From Prunus persica (taxonomy: Eukaryota > Streptophyta > Magnoliopsida > Rosales > Rosaceae): DNA of 64,000 nt. The position numbers were made by a program, and so were the translations under genes. Below are positions 46,503 to 58,727 of the stretch, piece by piece. The notes under the pieces were generated by a model. The model made no database searches and was not told the DNA's origin. It saw only the letters and a list, made by a program, of their open reading frames with translations. Each line of letters opens with the position of its first letter. Position 1 is the first letter of the stretch. The DNA lies in the NCBI RefSeq assembly GCF_000346465.2, contig NC_034011.1, positions 26,657,941 to 26,721,940 of the forward strand. Reading direction: 5' to 3'.

Positions 46503-48943
46503 ATGGGTTCATGTGTTTCGATTCATAGGGACGCGGACTCCGCCATGAAACTCAGACTGTCATTTGGGTCCAAAACCGACAAACTCGTCATCCCACCCTT
46601 CCCAGTCAACGACAAACTCGCCAATGGCGACCGCCCGATCAACGATCCTCCTCTTAAATCTCATTGGTCGCCCTCTCGCTCCGTCACCGCTTTCCGGGAC
46701 TATGGTAAAATAGAAAAGCTCAACTTTTTAAAGACTAGTCTTGTGTGGTCAAACAAATCAAATATTATGACTTTTCGCTTTTTAATCTTCACCAACGATC
46801 TTCACATGGATAAAAATACGTTTGTAGAAATCAACCCTGCGTTTGTGCGTGGTTTTTGATCATCTGGTTTGCAATATTTTTGTACAAATGTCTTGTATTT
46901 GGCGTGCTTGCTTTGTTGATTCGTTATGAGGTGTATGAAAGGTTTATGCTTTGAGTCACTTTCTCGCCACTTGCTGCTAGCTATGGTTGTTTTATTTATT
47001 TATTTTTGGCTCCCTTTAATTCGAATTCCTTGTTTTGGAGTCATAAGGTAAATTTCGTTTTCTCCTTACTTGTAGTAGTAGTAGTTAGAGATTGCTTTAC
47101 GTTTATGACACTATCTTCTTGCCTTTTCAAGCGAGATTCTAGCGCTTTCCAGAGCCCTTATTTCTTGCAAGTGGTTGTGCATTTACTTTGCGAATGCGAT
47201 CTATTTTTTTTTGGGCACCGGAAAAAATGAATATCTTTTTCCTTTGGTTGCTGAAATCAGTTGGCTTATTGTAATAGTTTCGATCATGCTGCTATTATTA
47301 TTTTTCTTTTTATAGAAACAACCAAACTTGCAGTTAAATTTGTCTTTCACATGCTGGATAGATAATAGGTGAACTTTAGAAATGTAGATTTCTAGGATTA
47401 TATCAAAGATTGGTGAACCAAGCTTCCATGAAAGCTTGGTGCTTGGAGTATGAGTGCACTAGTTACTCCAATGGGGATGAGGATTCGGTCGTATTTAGTA
47501 TAGATGACTCATTGTGATTGTGGTCCTCCCTGCTTTCATTCATTCATTTCAAAGCGATGGATATACATATACATGGGGCCGTTAATGTTACCTTAATGCC
47601 TCTTGTGATTTCAACTGTCAAGGATCATATCAATACCTAAAATTTAAAGTGGTGGATGGATCACATTTGGAAGGTCTTTAACTTTTTTATGTGTTGTCTA
47701 AAGAGAAGAAGAGGAAGGTTGTACTTGTTTTTATTTGAATAGCTAAACTGATCAGTTTCGGGAAGCTATGAAATGAAACATTATTGGAAAACCAAGGAAG
47801 GTGAATATCAACCAAGGACTGATTGAATATCATCCGCGGTTGCTAATCGACTCTTGTTGGCTCTTCCCTAGCTTGGAAGTAAAGTTACATTGACCCTAAT
47901 GTTAATTGTTGTGGCCAAATATGTTTACTGGATAGATATCATATACTTAACTAAATTCATGCACTTGACATGGTGCACCTAATTACTTGTGTTCCAACTT
48001 GGCTATATCTAGATTCTATACTCTCTCTGTTCTGTTTGCTGGTGTTTGTTAGATGGATGTTCTTCAAGGCAAGCATTTGGGATCTTCTTTTAGCTCTACT
48101 GCATTTCCCTAATTAAGTTTTAGTTCCATTTTTTCTTTAGCAGGTAGTAGAGAGGAGGCCTTTTTTGATACGAAGCCGTGGTTGGACTCAGATTGTGAAG
48201 ATGACTTCTACAGTGTCAATGGTGGTAAGCATCTAGTCAAATGCTTTGAGCCATTTTGTCTTTCTAGCTTATAATTTTTGTACCTTTGATTCCTTCTACT
48301 GCTATGCAATGTACATTGTATGGCAACTAAGTATGTGTAATATTTGCTGAAATTCGTTAAGCTGAAAAATAACCTTGATAAAAGTTCATGAGTAACTACA
48401 GGGCTGGCTGTTGGGTGGGTTAGTTGTGCGGTGCCAAACGAAACATAGAATTCAGAAGAGTTCCATTTACTTCATTTCATTTCATACCACTCTAACTGTT
48501 GTTGGCCCTTTTAATTTATGGTTTCTCATGCAGACTTTACCCCATCTCGCGGCAACACTCCCGTCCATCACAGCTTGTCCATTGGCTCCTCCCGAATGAA
48601 CAAAACTCCTTTCGAGGACAGAATTCCTGGTCCATCTCCAACAGAAAAGAAGAAGAAACTAATTGAACTTTTTCAAGAGAGCTTAAAAAATGATGACGAC
48701 GATGACAATGCAGTAAAGCCAACTACACCTAGTCTCCCACCAAAATCTGTCAATGGTACTCCTTCTGTCCCTGCAACTAATTCCGTCTCTAGTAGCGAAA
48801 GGACAGCAAACGGAGATGTTGCAACTGAGAAAGAGAAACCAATTAGGTCTGTGCAGTGCTGCCTTCCCAGCTTAGTTTCTTGCCGTAGCTCGAGTCAGAG
48901 GAAGAAGATGAGCCCTACCATTGCTGTAGTTGATAAAGTTTGA
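46503..48943 (+). CDS. N-myristoylated unknown protein (At3g27210-like)
   Basis: Three exons (46503-46704, 48144-48224, 48534-48943) give 230 aa. The start MGSCVSIHRD is a textbook N-myristoylation signal with a cysteine at position 4 for palmitoylation, so plasma-membrane attachment is expected. The protein is mostly disordered, with basic and Ser/Pro-rich stretches, a conserved-looking FFDTKPWLDSDCEDDFYSVN block, SRGNTPVHHS, EKKKKLIELFQESL and a C-terminal CCLPSLVSCRSSSQRKK. It resembles uncharacterised plant proteins of the At3g27210 group; function unknown. The acceptor of exon 2 is a tandem TAGCAG site. Intron 1 is 1.4 kb. Confidence 0.88.
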
Positions 48944-49825
48944 TCCTGGTATTTTTCATACAATGTAAATGGAAGAAGCCCGAGAAGTTGCCAAGTTGCG
49001 AAACTTAGACCTCAATGTTCTGTGTAAAGTCCAAGAGATAGTTCCCTGTTGTTGAAATTAAGAATTTTGGGATCGAGGGCATGTAAAGAGAGAAGAAAAA
49101 GTGCAATGCTATGAGAAATTACTACAGCACAACCGCAAGTTGATAATGCATATTTAAACACAAGTTGTTACAACTTGCATGTTACTTGGTTACTTGGTTG
49201 TTGTTACTATAGTACGCTTTCTGCAGTTGGGTTTCCCATGTTTTGTTTACTGATTTTAAACAAAACGCAAGTAGAGTACACTAGTTTAGTGAAACCAAAC
49301 TGCAAAATATCTGTCAAATTAGACAACATAGCCAGGGGAAAATTTGTGAATACGAAGAAAATATAAAGAAGTTTCTAGGTGGGTCGGGCCCTTTTTTTAA
49401 TTTTTTTTATTCCGACTTTAAAGAAAACCACCTCTCTCTCTCTCACGACGGACCACCACCAGGCTTCCACCCGCAACGACCACCACCAGGCCTAGTCATG
49501 GAGGGATAAGAATTTGGATATCTTCAACTTTGTCATAAGCCAAGGGAAAAGACAACGATGGGATAGATCATTTTGTAATTAGGGTCTTTGATTGAAGGAA
49601 ATACAGCGACAGATTTAGGGCCATTTAGAACATAAGAAAATCTAACAAAAAAGTGCATCAGATATCTTTAAAACTATTCTACATTCATGATTGTAATGGT
49701 TACAGTTGCCGACCTATGCGTCAAATCTCCTAACTTAGGCCAAGATAGTAACAGTTGCTATCAAATATACCTGTTAACAATATCAAATTCTCGAAAATTT
49801 CTTTCATTCAGAACCTGTGATGCTT
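48944..49825. other. Convergent 3' flanks; no gene seen
   Basis: A 14-bp direct repeat GACCACCACCAGGC occurs at about 49450 and 49478. Otherwise no feature is recognised. Confidence 0.45.
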
Positions 49826-52247
49826 TCAGCTAGTGAGTTTTGATGAGAGCAACATCCAAGCACTCATTACTGGGAAGGTGATTAATGCGGAAGCCTGTAA
49901 ATTAGCAACTCCCATTAAGGACAATACCACAAGAAAATGCTTAGATGGGAACGTATTTCTTGAGAAAAAGCTGTGGCAGAGACGAGCACAGAAATAATTA
50001 AAGAACAAAGAAAATTGACTACATACCATAAAGAAAACTAATTCCTCATTTGCAAGAGCTGCTGTGAATTCATTCTTTTCCAGTTTCTCTTTGATGAAAT
50101 GTTGTAACTGCATAAAGAAAGTTGAGGTTTTCAGGGATTGAGTAGCCGAACAACAGCAACAAAAATGTCTAGTAAATGAAGACTGACGAGGATATATGAC
50201 CACCTCAAACAATGGATGAACAATTGAAGTAAACACGATATTTGAACTTTATACAACCTCATGAATATATAGAGAATTAATGCATTGGGAAAGCATGATA
50301 AAGAAAAATGAATAGAAAATGGTGCTTAAATTGCCTGGAATAGGATACTTAGGATTTCTATTCTATAACACCACTCCAAACCAGGAATGGGCAAAGGATG
50401 CATTTTTTAATTTTCAATTTCTTATTTTTCAAATCTAGATACTGTATTATGTAGGAAGCCAATAAATGGCTGTCAAGATTGTACATAATGGAGCAGTCCT
50501 CAACAATATAACCTATGCATTCATGGTAAGGAAACCTACTAAATGAGATTATTTAGGGTAATACAAGCATCTGTCATGTGCCAACATTAAGCAGCTTGTG
50601 CCTTCAGAGTTCCTGAAAATTAGAAAACCAACCACCAAATTTGGAAACTATGCTTTAAAAGTAAAGGGATATGCAAATGTAAACAACAGCAGAATGGCAG
50701 AAAGCTATAAAGATGTATCACAGGAGTGGCCTCAGGGTCCTCCTAACAACATTGAAGAAATATTTTCCTTTTCCAACAGTTATTACAGACCAATTAACAA
50801 TAGACTTTTGATACATACCTCATGGTGAGACCTTTTAAATTCTGCAAAGACTCTCTTGAACTGATGCAAAGCTCGAGAGAAATAGGATCTGAAGTTAGGC
50901 CCAAGCGTCTTCAGCAGAGGGTCATCAGAAAGGTTGTTTATGAACTGCAAACCATCAGATTTGTTGAGTTAATGTGAGATTATATTTTGTAAAAAGCAAA
51001 ATAGGTCAATTGTCGAAAAGACTTGATGCTGTCAGTGCTGATGGGATTTAAGTTCCGACGACGGTTCACAGATGGTCAGAATATCATATTGACTATATAT
51101 ATCAACCTATCTGAAGTTCTGAACTACTACTACGAGTGTGGGATATCCAATATTACCTTCAAGAATATGCATCTTGTTAATTGTCTTTGAACCCTCATAG
51201 TCCTCATCTATTTATTTTTTTCAAAAAGAAACTAGCAAATATTAGTGAATCAGCAAAACCAATTTCAGTAAAACTTTTGAATTTAGCAAATAAAGAACCT
51301 GAAGCCAGTTTCAAGCACAACATACTTACTTGTGTAATATGAAGAGCCTGCTCAAGTCGCTGAATTTGAATCCATTGTTCTGTAACAACGTCAGCCATCT
51401 GAAAGCAAAGAGAAAGAAGACAATGGCAAAATGAACACCACACTAACAACATCACAATCATAGTCATAGACCATAGATGGAGTGAGTACATCAGTGCATG
51501 ACCTTTTGAGCCTGAGAGGCAACCGTTTGGAGTCTATCCTCAGTATCTTGTGCTTTAGACTCTAAAACATGAAGATCAAAGTTGTACTTTCTTGATGCAG
51601 TCCACAGAAGCCGTACCTAAAAAGCATTGCAAAGCCTAATTCTCAAATCCAACAAACTCCTTCTGCTACTTTTTCATTGAATTGAAATTTGCAAAAGGAA
51701 ATTGAAAAAGATATGAACCTCTTCTTCTAAAGCCTTAAGCCTCTCATCAGTAGCCAATGAGTCTCCCTGTGACATTCAAATGCAACCAAATATTATAAAT
51801 TTGCTTTCAATTCAGCACATACTTGAAATCTGATGACTTGAAGCTACCTTCAGAGTGGATAAAACAGACTGCAAATGATGGATCTTCTGCGCCATATCGT
51901 CAATGCGCTTCTCGCGCTCTTCGATACGATCGATTTTCTCGGTCAGGTTTTGAATGCTTTCTGCTAGAACTGATTCTGCCGAACAAAATTAATAATAGCT
52001 AAGAAGAAAATCATGGGTAACAAATTGAAGAAAAAAAAAATAAATAAAATACAATAAAGCTTGAAGTGGAGTAAATACCTAAGTGATCGATCTTGAGCTG
52101 GAATTGGTGGAGTTGGCAGAGGGAGGAATTGTCGTCGTTGTCGTTGATGTGGTGAGGTGAACATGTTGTTTGGGAGGGAGCGAAGAGAGAAGAGAATAAG
52201 GCGGGAAACAGGGAGACGAATGGAATTAGATGAATTAAGAGTCTCAT
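49826..52247 (-). CDS. Coiled-coil protein with N- and C-terminal hydrophobic segments
   Basis: Eight exons (52247-52079, 51975-51848, 51766-51719, 51616-51503, 51398-51330, 50944-50819, 50107-50027, 49894-49826) close in frame as 267 aa. The start MRLLIHLIPFVSLFPALFSS is a signal peptide or anchor; I chose it over the in-frame ATG at 52334 because it places the hydrophobic run at the N-terminus. Heptad-rich helices follow (QNLTEKIDRIEEREKRIDDM, LKALEEEVRLLW, WIQIQRLEQALHIT). The C-terminus has LITFPVMSAWMLLSS, a likely membrane segment. It belongs to a plant family I cannot name with certainty; an endomembrane location is an inference. Confidence 0.82.
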
Positions 52248-52574
52248 GATCTGTTCTTCTGTGGTTTTGAAGGAAGGAAAATATCTGACTTGTGCTTCAC
52301 TGCTTCGGCTTCCCAATCTCAATCTGAAGCTCAAAATTGCAGCTAGTTTTTTTCAATTTCGGATTTCAGACTCAGTCCATTACTGGGCTGGTGCGTGAGG
52401 AAGAAAAAAGCCCAAATATGAGTAGTGTTTTGCTGGTAGGACTGAAGGGTTGAAAAAAATTAGTATTTTCATTTAGTTCTATTTTTTTAATGTAATTTTT
52501 AACATTTTATTTTCATTTTTTATCTATGTAGAGGTGGACTTCACTTGCCACGTCACCCCTCAAAAGGTGAATAA

Positions 52575-52973
52575 CTGTACGGGTATGGATACACCGATAC
52601 TATATGATACGATTCCTAGATACGGCATAACTCAAAAAACTGGAATATGAGTACGGCTTACACTTATCATGTTAAAATCATCCATTATAAGTTCAAAACA
52701 TAAAACCAAACATATAAGTCTCCATATGATTCCATAAGATTTTATAATTTTGAAAACAACCTAACATATTTTCAAATATTTTCAAAATTACCCCTTAAAG
52801 TATCAGAAACATATCGGGACCATATCCTAGAAGTATTGGAAATGTATCGGAAGGTCAAACTTTTAGAAAAGTCCACGATACTTCTATATCCGCATTGGAT
52901 ACGTATCGTAGGCATATCATACCTATATTAGATACCAGCATACCCCTCTTATTAGGAGTATCGGTGCAACATA
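52575..52973. mobile_element. Mutator-like MITE with 9-bp target-site duplication
   Basis: The 399-bp element is bordered by a perfect 9-bp repeat GGTGAATAA at 52566-52574 and 52974-52982. Its ends carry inverted matches: ACACCGATACTAT on the left and, on the reverse complement of the right end, TGCACCGATACTCCTA. The interior is full of degenerate GATACG/ATATCGG repeats. No coding capacity. Confidence 0.75.
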
Positions 52974-54690
52974 GGTGAATAATGATCCATGTGTATGAAA
53001 TTATAAAAATACTTTTATCACGTCATTATAGTTAATAAATTTTTGAACGAAGTTGACGACAAGGGTAAAGCGAGATTTACCTATAATTTTAAAGAGTATT
53101 GGTGTAAATAAGCCTTAGACGAATGAAATATCGTGCCCATAGATTCAGCCCATCTCAAGTCATATACCAAACAAACAGGCTCTTTCGTGTTCTGGCTCAT
53201 TTGAGAGACAGGCTTGTCAGTTGTATGTATGAGTTGCTGAAGATATTTATTATTTTTCCCATTCGACAAAAGAAAAAGGGAAAAAGAAACAAAGAGAAAG
53301 TGGAACTTGCAGAAAGTGGCAGAGCACAGAAGTGAGTTGTGGTTTTGATTCTTATTCTTAAGCACCATTCAGCACCAAGTCAGTCAGTCAATGTGAAAGG
53401 AAGAATTGAAATTGTGTGAAAAAGGCATGAGCCCCATTGTGATTATTGATATATTGATTTTGCGGAGGCATGAAGGATGATGGGGTCATTGGGGTGGTCT
53501 TGGAAAGGAACAAGTGGGGCTCATGTTCATGGCCCTCATTCCAACATGATACGCCTCAATGTTAGAAGTGAGTTCACACAAGGCTTTTTATTTTAATTTA
53601 ATATAAACGAACTTAAGGACTTCATGTATGGATAAATACTCTTATTTACTTAAGCTACAAGTCCCTTGTGAGTTCAGACAATGTATAATTAGCGAGTGAT
53701 CTAGCTAGGTCACTATCATTGTAGGACAATCATGCAACTCGTTTGACACGTGTCATAAAATTCAAACAAATAAAAATTAGGTCCAAGTTAACATATGATA
53801 CATTATTATTAATGGCGTCACTTGATTTCAAACACTATGACTATTTGGATTAAACATCCGTATCCCATGGGATGTGCTGAAAACATATCAGAACAGAACC
53901 GATCGCCATTCCCTTTCCCATATAAATGCTACACAGCCTAGCTAGCAACAGATAAGTGCCGCGAGGAATCTTCCATTTATGTGGTTCCTAAAGCTAGTTG
54001 GTCAACTCAATGTGAAATAATGTTGTTCTTCCAACTCTTGGATCTCACATCAGTTGATTGAAAGGAAAGAAAACAGAAAAAGAAAAAAAGAAGTGTCTTG
54101 CAACCTGAGCCACATGCATCCACATGAGCACCACCACCAGACTTGTTTGAGTTGCAGAACGCTAACTCAATGTAAAATATAGTAAATTCAATTGAAGCCC
54201 TGTTTGTTAAACCCCTTGAGATTACAGACAAACAAATAAAATCTGATCCAATTCTTTTATCCATTTCCTCTCCAAAATTGCCGTTTTAGATGGGTCCAAA
54301 TCCAAAATCCAAAAATTGCAACGTGGAGCCCACATACGCGAAGATTTTTATCCTAATCCATACGAGTAGAGTATGCACTCCTCCCATACAGTCCAGACCG
54401 ATTTAGCTAGCTAGCTCAGGTCTGGAAATTGCGACTGCAATTCCAGCTCTTGATCAATTTGCTTGCAAATGATCAGTTGCTTGATGATAAGAGAGGACAT
54501 CCCCAGTGAGGCCCACATCCATTCCCCTTGTCATCACTGGAAATGAACGTGAAAATCCCCCCATCACATCGTATATCCTACTAGTCCGTCACTCGAGCAA
54601 TGAATTAGGAGATAAAGAAAGAAAAAGAAGAGAAGAAAAAAAACAACTCGTTTTCTCACTCTGTGTCTGTCTTTTTCTTCAGCTAGCCTA

Positions 54691-54698
54691 TATATAAA
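54691..54698 (+). promoter_or_regulatory. TATA box of the lipase gene
   Basis: TATATAAA in GCCTATATATAAAGCCC lies about 70 bp before the ATG at 54763, a standard plant core-promoter position. Confidence 0.6.
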
Positions 54699-54762
54699 GC
54701 CCTCAACAAGCCAATTTTCAATATCACAATAACAAAACCAGGAAACACAAAGGATATATAAT

Positions 54763-57389
54763 ATGGCTGCAACCTTGGCTAGCTTTTGCCTCCTAGTCTT
54801 GGTGGCAGCCCTAGCACCTCATCGAGCTTACGCCTCCATTCGTAGCTCACTTGGCCACAAACGTGCTGCTGCTGCGGCTGCCCCAACCGTCGGTATATGT
54901 GCGTCTTCGGTGCTTGTATATGGCTACCAATGCCAGGAGCTTCAGGTAAGAGCTTGATGAATTAAGCCACTGCACTGTAGCTACATATAATTCAATCAAT
55001 TAGGTTTGAATTAATTAATTTGTGTTGTTCAGGTGACAACCCAAGATGGTTACATACTGAGTTTGCAAAGAATCCCAGAAGGTCGTCATAGTAATGGGAC
55101 TAAGAAGCCGCCGGTCTTAATTCAACATGGTGTCCTTGTGGTAAGTTTCCTCTTCTTCTCTGCTCTGCATATCATCACCCTGTTTCTGCTTCTGCTTCTG
55201 TTTCTGTTTGATCTTTGATCATTAAACATTATTGCACATATTCATTAAAGTTGCTTTTCAGTGCCACATTTTGGTACCAAAGTTGCTTTTTTCGACCATT
55301 CAAGTGAAAAAAGTCAAAGGGAGAGGACACTATCAGTGAATATAGCATGTGCCCTGTAATTCTTTCAAATGGCCTATGATGTCACTTAAACTACACTTAA
55401 AATTAGCATCTTGCACGCATTTAATAACAAATTGAAAAGCAATATCTTTACAAAAGTGGATGCTAGAATTACGCTCCTGGAAATGGCTGCAGATCCAAAA
55501 CAGAGGGTCCATGTTTGCCTATAAAGTCAATAAGAAGAAGAAAGAAACAGAGGAAAACAGAGCAGACTTCACGCTATTCAGATTAGACGTACAAATTTGT
55601 TCAGATTGTTGAACAAAACTTGTCCACTTAAATACCAAGTAATAGTTTTTGTGTGCACACAAAACAAAAATTGGATTTAAGTTTTCAAAAAGTGGTTCAG
55701 AGACTCTGCTTCTGCTTCTGCTTCTGATGAGGCAAAAAGAATCCCATCAGAAACTGTCCCAAAAAATGATGCACCGCCTCAGGCATAATTCCATGGGTGC
55801 AAAATTCAAGACACGGATAACTGCTCTTGGTAATGACTATAATTGAGGGGTTTCTATATTGTGTATGTGGGTGCAGGATGGAGTCACCTGGCTCTTAAAT
55901 TCTCCGGATAGAAATCTACCGTTGATTTTGGCTGATAATGGGTTTGATGTGTGGATTGCTAACACCAGAGGGACCAGGTTTAGCCGACGACATACTTCCC
56001 TGGACCCCTCCGATCCGGTTCTTACACTATACACTCTCTCACTTCAGCTATCTCTGTTTCTTAATAGTATAGTATGTGCTTATTGCTTAATGAGTTGTGA
56101 TTTGAAACATGTCAGAAATTTTGGAATTGGTCTTGGGATGAACTGGTGGCCTTTGACCTACCAGCTGTTTTTGATTTCGTGTATAGCAAAACAGGACAGA
56201 AGGTTAATTACGTGGGCCATTCACTGGTGAGGAAAATGCACATATCTTGGTAAATTGAATTTCAAATCAAGGACATGCAATGCAACATGTTGAAGAAACC
56301 ATGTGAATTTGGCAGGGTACTTTGTTTGCATTGGCATCGTTATCAGATGGGAAACTGGTGGAGCAGATGAAGTCGGCAGCCTTGTTGAGCCCCATTGCTT
56401 ATTTGAGTCACATGAACACTGCACTTGGCGTGGCTGCTGCAAAGGCCTTTGTTGGTGAGGTACAAATTCATTCAGTTGTTAGTCAATAATTTCTTATACA
56501 ATTTAAGATATGTCGTCTATAGAAGCAGTCCCAAACGAACTCTAATTAAGCATATTATTTTACCAACAGATCACTACGCTATTCGGTCTTGCCGAGTTCA
56601 ATCCAAAAGGGTAAGAATCCACCATTAAATAAATGTTAAATACCTCTTCATCTCACAGCATTAGGATTTTAACTTGGTGTAATTTGAGGTTTCTCTTAAT
56701 TGCAGGGAGCCTGTGGCCCAATTTCTCAATGCTCTGTGTGTTTATCCAGGGGTTGACTGCTATGACTTACTAGAAGCAGTTACTGGTATAATTAGCCACT
56801 TCTCATTATCTCTAATTATTCATTATCTTGCAGCTAAGCTATTAACTACTTCCGTAAATTTATCTGATTTAAGGAAAAAACTGCTGCCTCAATTCTTCCA
56901 CTGTTGATCTCTTCCTGAAGAATGAGCCTCAGTCAACATCCACCAGGAACATGGTGCACTTGGCTCAAAGTAAGTTCCTTTATCCAACTTAAACCCCATC
57001 AGTTTAAAGTAATGGTGCCAATTAAACTACTTGTTTAAACTAATTGTGACATAAATTAACTTGCAGCTGTGCGAGATGGGGTGTTGGCAAAATACAACTA
57101 CGGGAGACTAGACTACAATTTGATGCATTATGGGAAATTTAGCCCTCCAATTTATAACCTATCCAACATTCCCCATAACCTTCCTCTGTTCCTCAGCTAT
57201 GGCGGCCGAGACTCGCTCTCTGATATTCGGGACGTGGAGCTTTTACTTGATATTCTTAAGCTTCATGATGTGGGCAAGCTGACTGTTCAGTACATAAAAG
57301 ACTATGCACATGCAGACTTCATCATGGGGTTGAATGCCAAGGACATTGTGTACAATCAAGTTACTGCCTTTTTCCAGCAGCAACAATAA
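54763..57389 (+). CDS. Secreted triacylglycerol (acid) lipase, LIP/MPL1-like
   Basis: Nine exons (54763-54945, 55033-55140, 55877-56017, 56116-56226, 56316-56459, 56570-56610, 56706-56785, 56874-56969, 57067-57389) close as 408 aa. A signal peptide ends near residue 25. The AB-hydrolase-associated lipase region follows (VYGYQCQELQVTTQDGYILS), with the oxyanion segment IQHG. The catalytic triad is visible: Ser180 in YVGHSLG, Asp350 in YGGRDSL and His383 in DYAHADF. FWNWSWDEL and ANTRG are further hallmarks. The family hydrolyses acyl glycerols in the apoplast or vacuole; Arabidopsis MPL1 (At5g14180) takes part in aphid defence, which is only a family precedent. Length is normal, with no damage. 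Confidence 0.93.
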
Positions 57390-58051
57390 TATTACAACTG
57401 AGATTGAAGTTGAGTTGAAATCAGCTGCAACTTGCAAACCATATCATGAACACCTTAAGCTCTAATTTGTGGTAAAATGTATCCAGAAATTTTGAACAAT
57501 ATATGTCGGTTTTAAAGTTGATGAGCAAAATATTTTAATGAATCAAACAATCAATGTCATGACATTGATGATGACGAGCACAAGCTATAGTGAATAGACT
57601 TTCTTCATTTGGTCCTTGTCTTAGTTCGTCTGATGATTCAGACATTTTGTTTTTTGAGTTCCAAGGGCAAGCTGCTGGCCTTTTCGAGTGAATATGATCA
57701 CCGCCAGGGTAGCTTTGTTTCAACGCCAAGCTTCCTCCACGACCTTTTGCCCACCAACTAGTTTTGCTTTGCGGACAAACCAAACTCTCTCAAGTCTTAA
57801 CATAATCGCATTTCACAAACTCAGTCCTCTTGCTTCTCGGGGCAATTTGATAATTTGGAGGGTCCTTGATGTTCATCTTATGAAAATGAAACTTCCCGAG
57901 TTATCAAGATTACAAATATTGTTTTTCATAATTTATAATAGTAACAACATTAATAAACCAAACAGAACTCCCCTGTATATATATATAGTTGGTAATAGGC
58001 ATGGGAAAGCTCAGACTCAGACATTGAAAGGAGTTTAGAAGCAAAGAAGTC

Positions 58052-58095
<44 letters not shown>

Positions 58096-58110
58096 ATAAG
58101 AATATACAGA
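57390..58110. other. Lipase 3' region and phytocyanin promoter
   Basis: A TATATATATATA run at 57976-57987 is a possible TATA region for the phytocyanin. An (AG)n tract of about 42 bp at 58053-58094 lies in its 5' leader. Frames in 57535-58038 lack family resemblance. Confidence 0.5.
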
Positions 58111-58727
58111 ATGGGGCGCAGGAACACAATTTTGTTGGTGTTGGTTTTTGTAGGTTTGATCACAAAGAAGGGCTTCGCAGCACAACTCACAGTTGGAGGA
58201 AGCCAAGGTTGGGATGAGTCCACAGATTTCAACTCTTGGGCATCTGCCCAAAAATTCAAGGTTGGCGATCAACTTGGTATGTAAACAAACCCTCTTTATC
58301 TAATAATTATATTTTTAGTGTGGATTTGATTACCATAATAATGCCACAACCAATGTGATTAATATTGTTGACAGTTTTCAAGTACTCTTCGGGGCTGCAC
58401 AGCTTGGTGGAGCTACCAAATGAGAGTGCCTACAAGAGCTGTGACCTTGGCGGTGCATTAGACTCCAAGAATAGCGGCAATGACGTGGTGAAGTTGACCA
58501 AGGCTGGTACACGGTATTTTGCTTGTGGCACTTTAGGCCACTGTGGACAAGGCATGAAGGTGAAGATCACTACTGTCGATGGAAATGCACCTTCTTCTCC
58601 GGCATCGGCATCATCATCGTCGTCATCTTCTGATGCTTCTCCTGCTTCAACTTCCCTGCATTCCATTACGTCATTCGTTGTGCTTGCTGCATTATCTGCA
58701 ACCGTTGTTCTGCTTTCTATGTTTTGA
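58111..58727 (+). CDS. Uclacyanin-type phytocyanin (blue copper protein), GPI-anchored
   Basis: Two exons (58111-58276, 58375-58727) give 172 aa. A signal peptide (about 1-23) is followed by the plastocyanin-like domain TVGGSQGWDESTDFNSWASAQKFKVGDQLVFKY. Type-1 copper ligands are all present: His64, Cys106, His111 and Met116; Cys78 and Cys112 can form the usual disulfide. Methionine, not glutamine, as axial ligand points to uclacyanin or plantacyanin rather than stellacyanin. A Ser/Pro/Ala-rich tail (about 128-150) and a hydrophobic C-terminus (FVVLAALSATVVLLSMF) suggest arabinogalactan glycosylation and a GPI anchor. Probable role: small-molecule redox at the cell wall. Intron position matches the family. 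Confidence 0.93.

Larger units (their letters stand above)
52248..54762. other. Intergenic DNA with a MULE-like MITE and lipase promoter
   Basis: Apart from the transposon at 52575-52973 and the TATA element near 54691, I see no supported gene. Frames of 60-95 codons at 53081-53368 and 54007-54264 look like chance. Confidence 0.45.
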
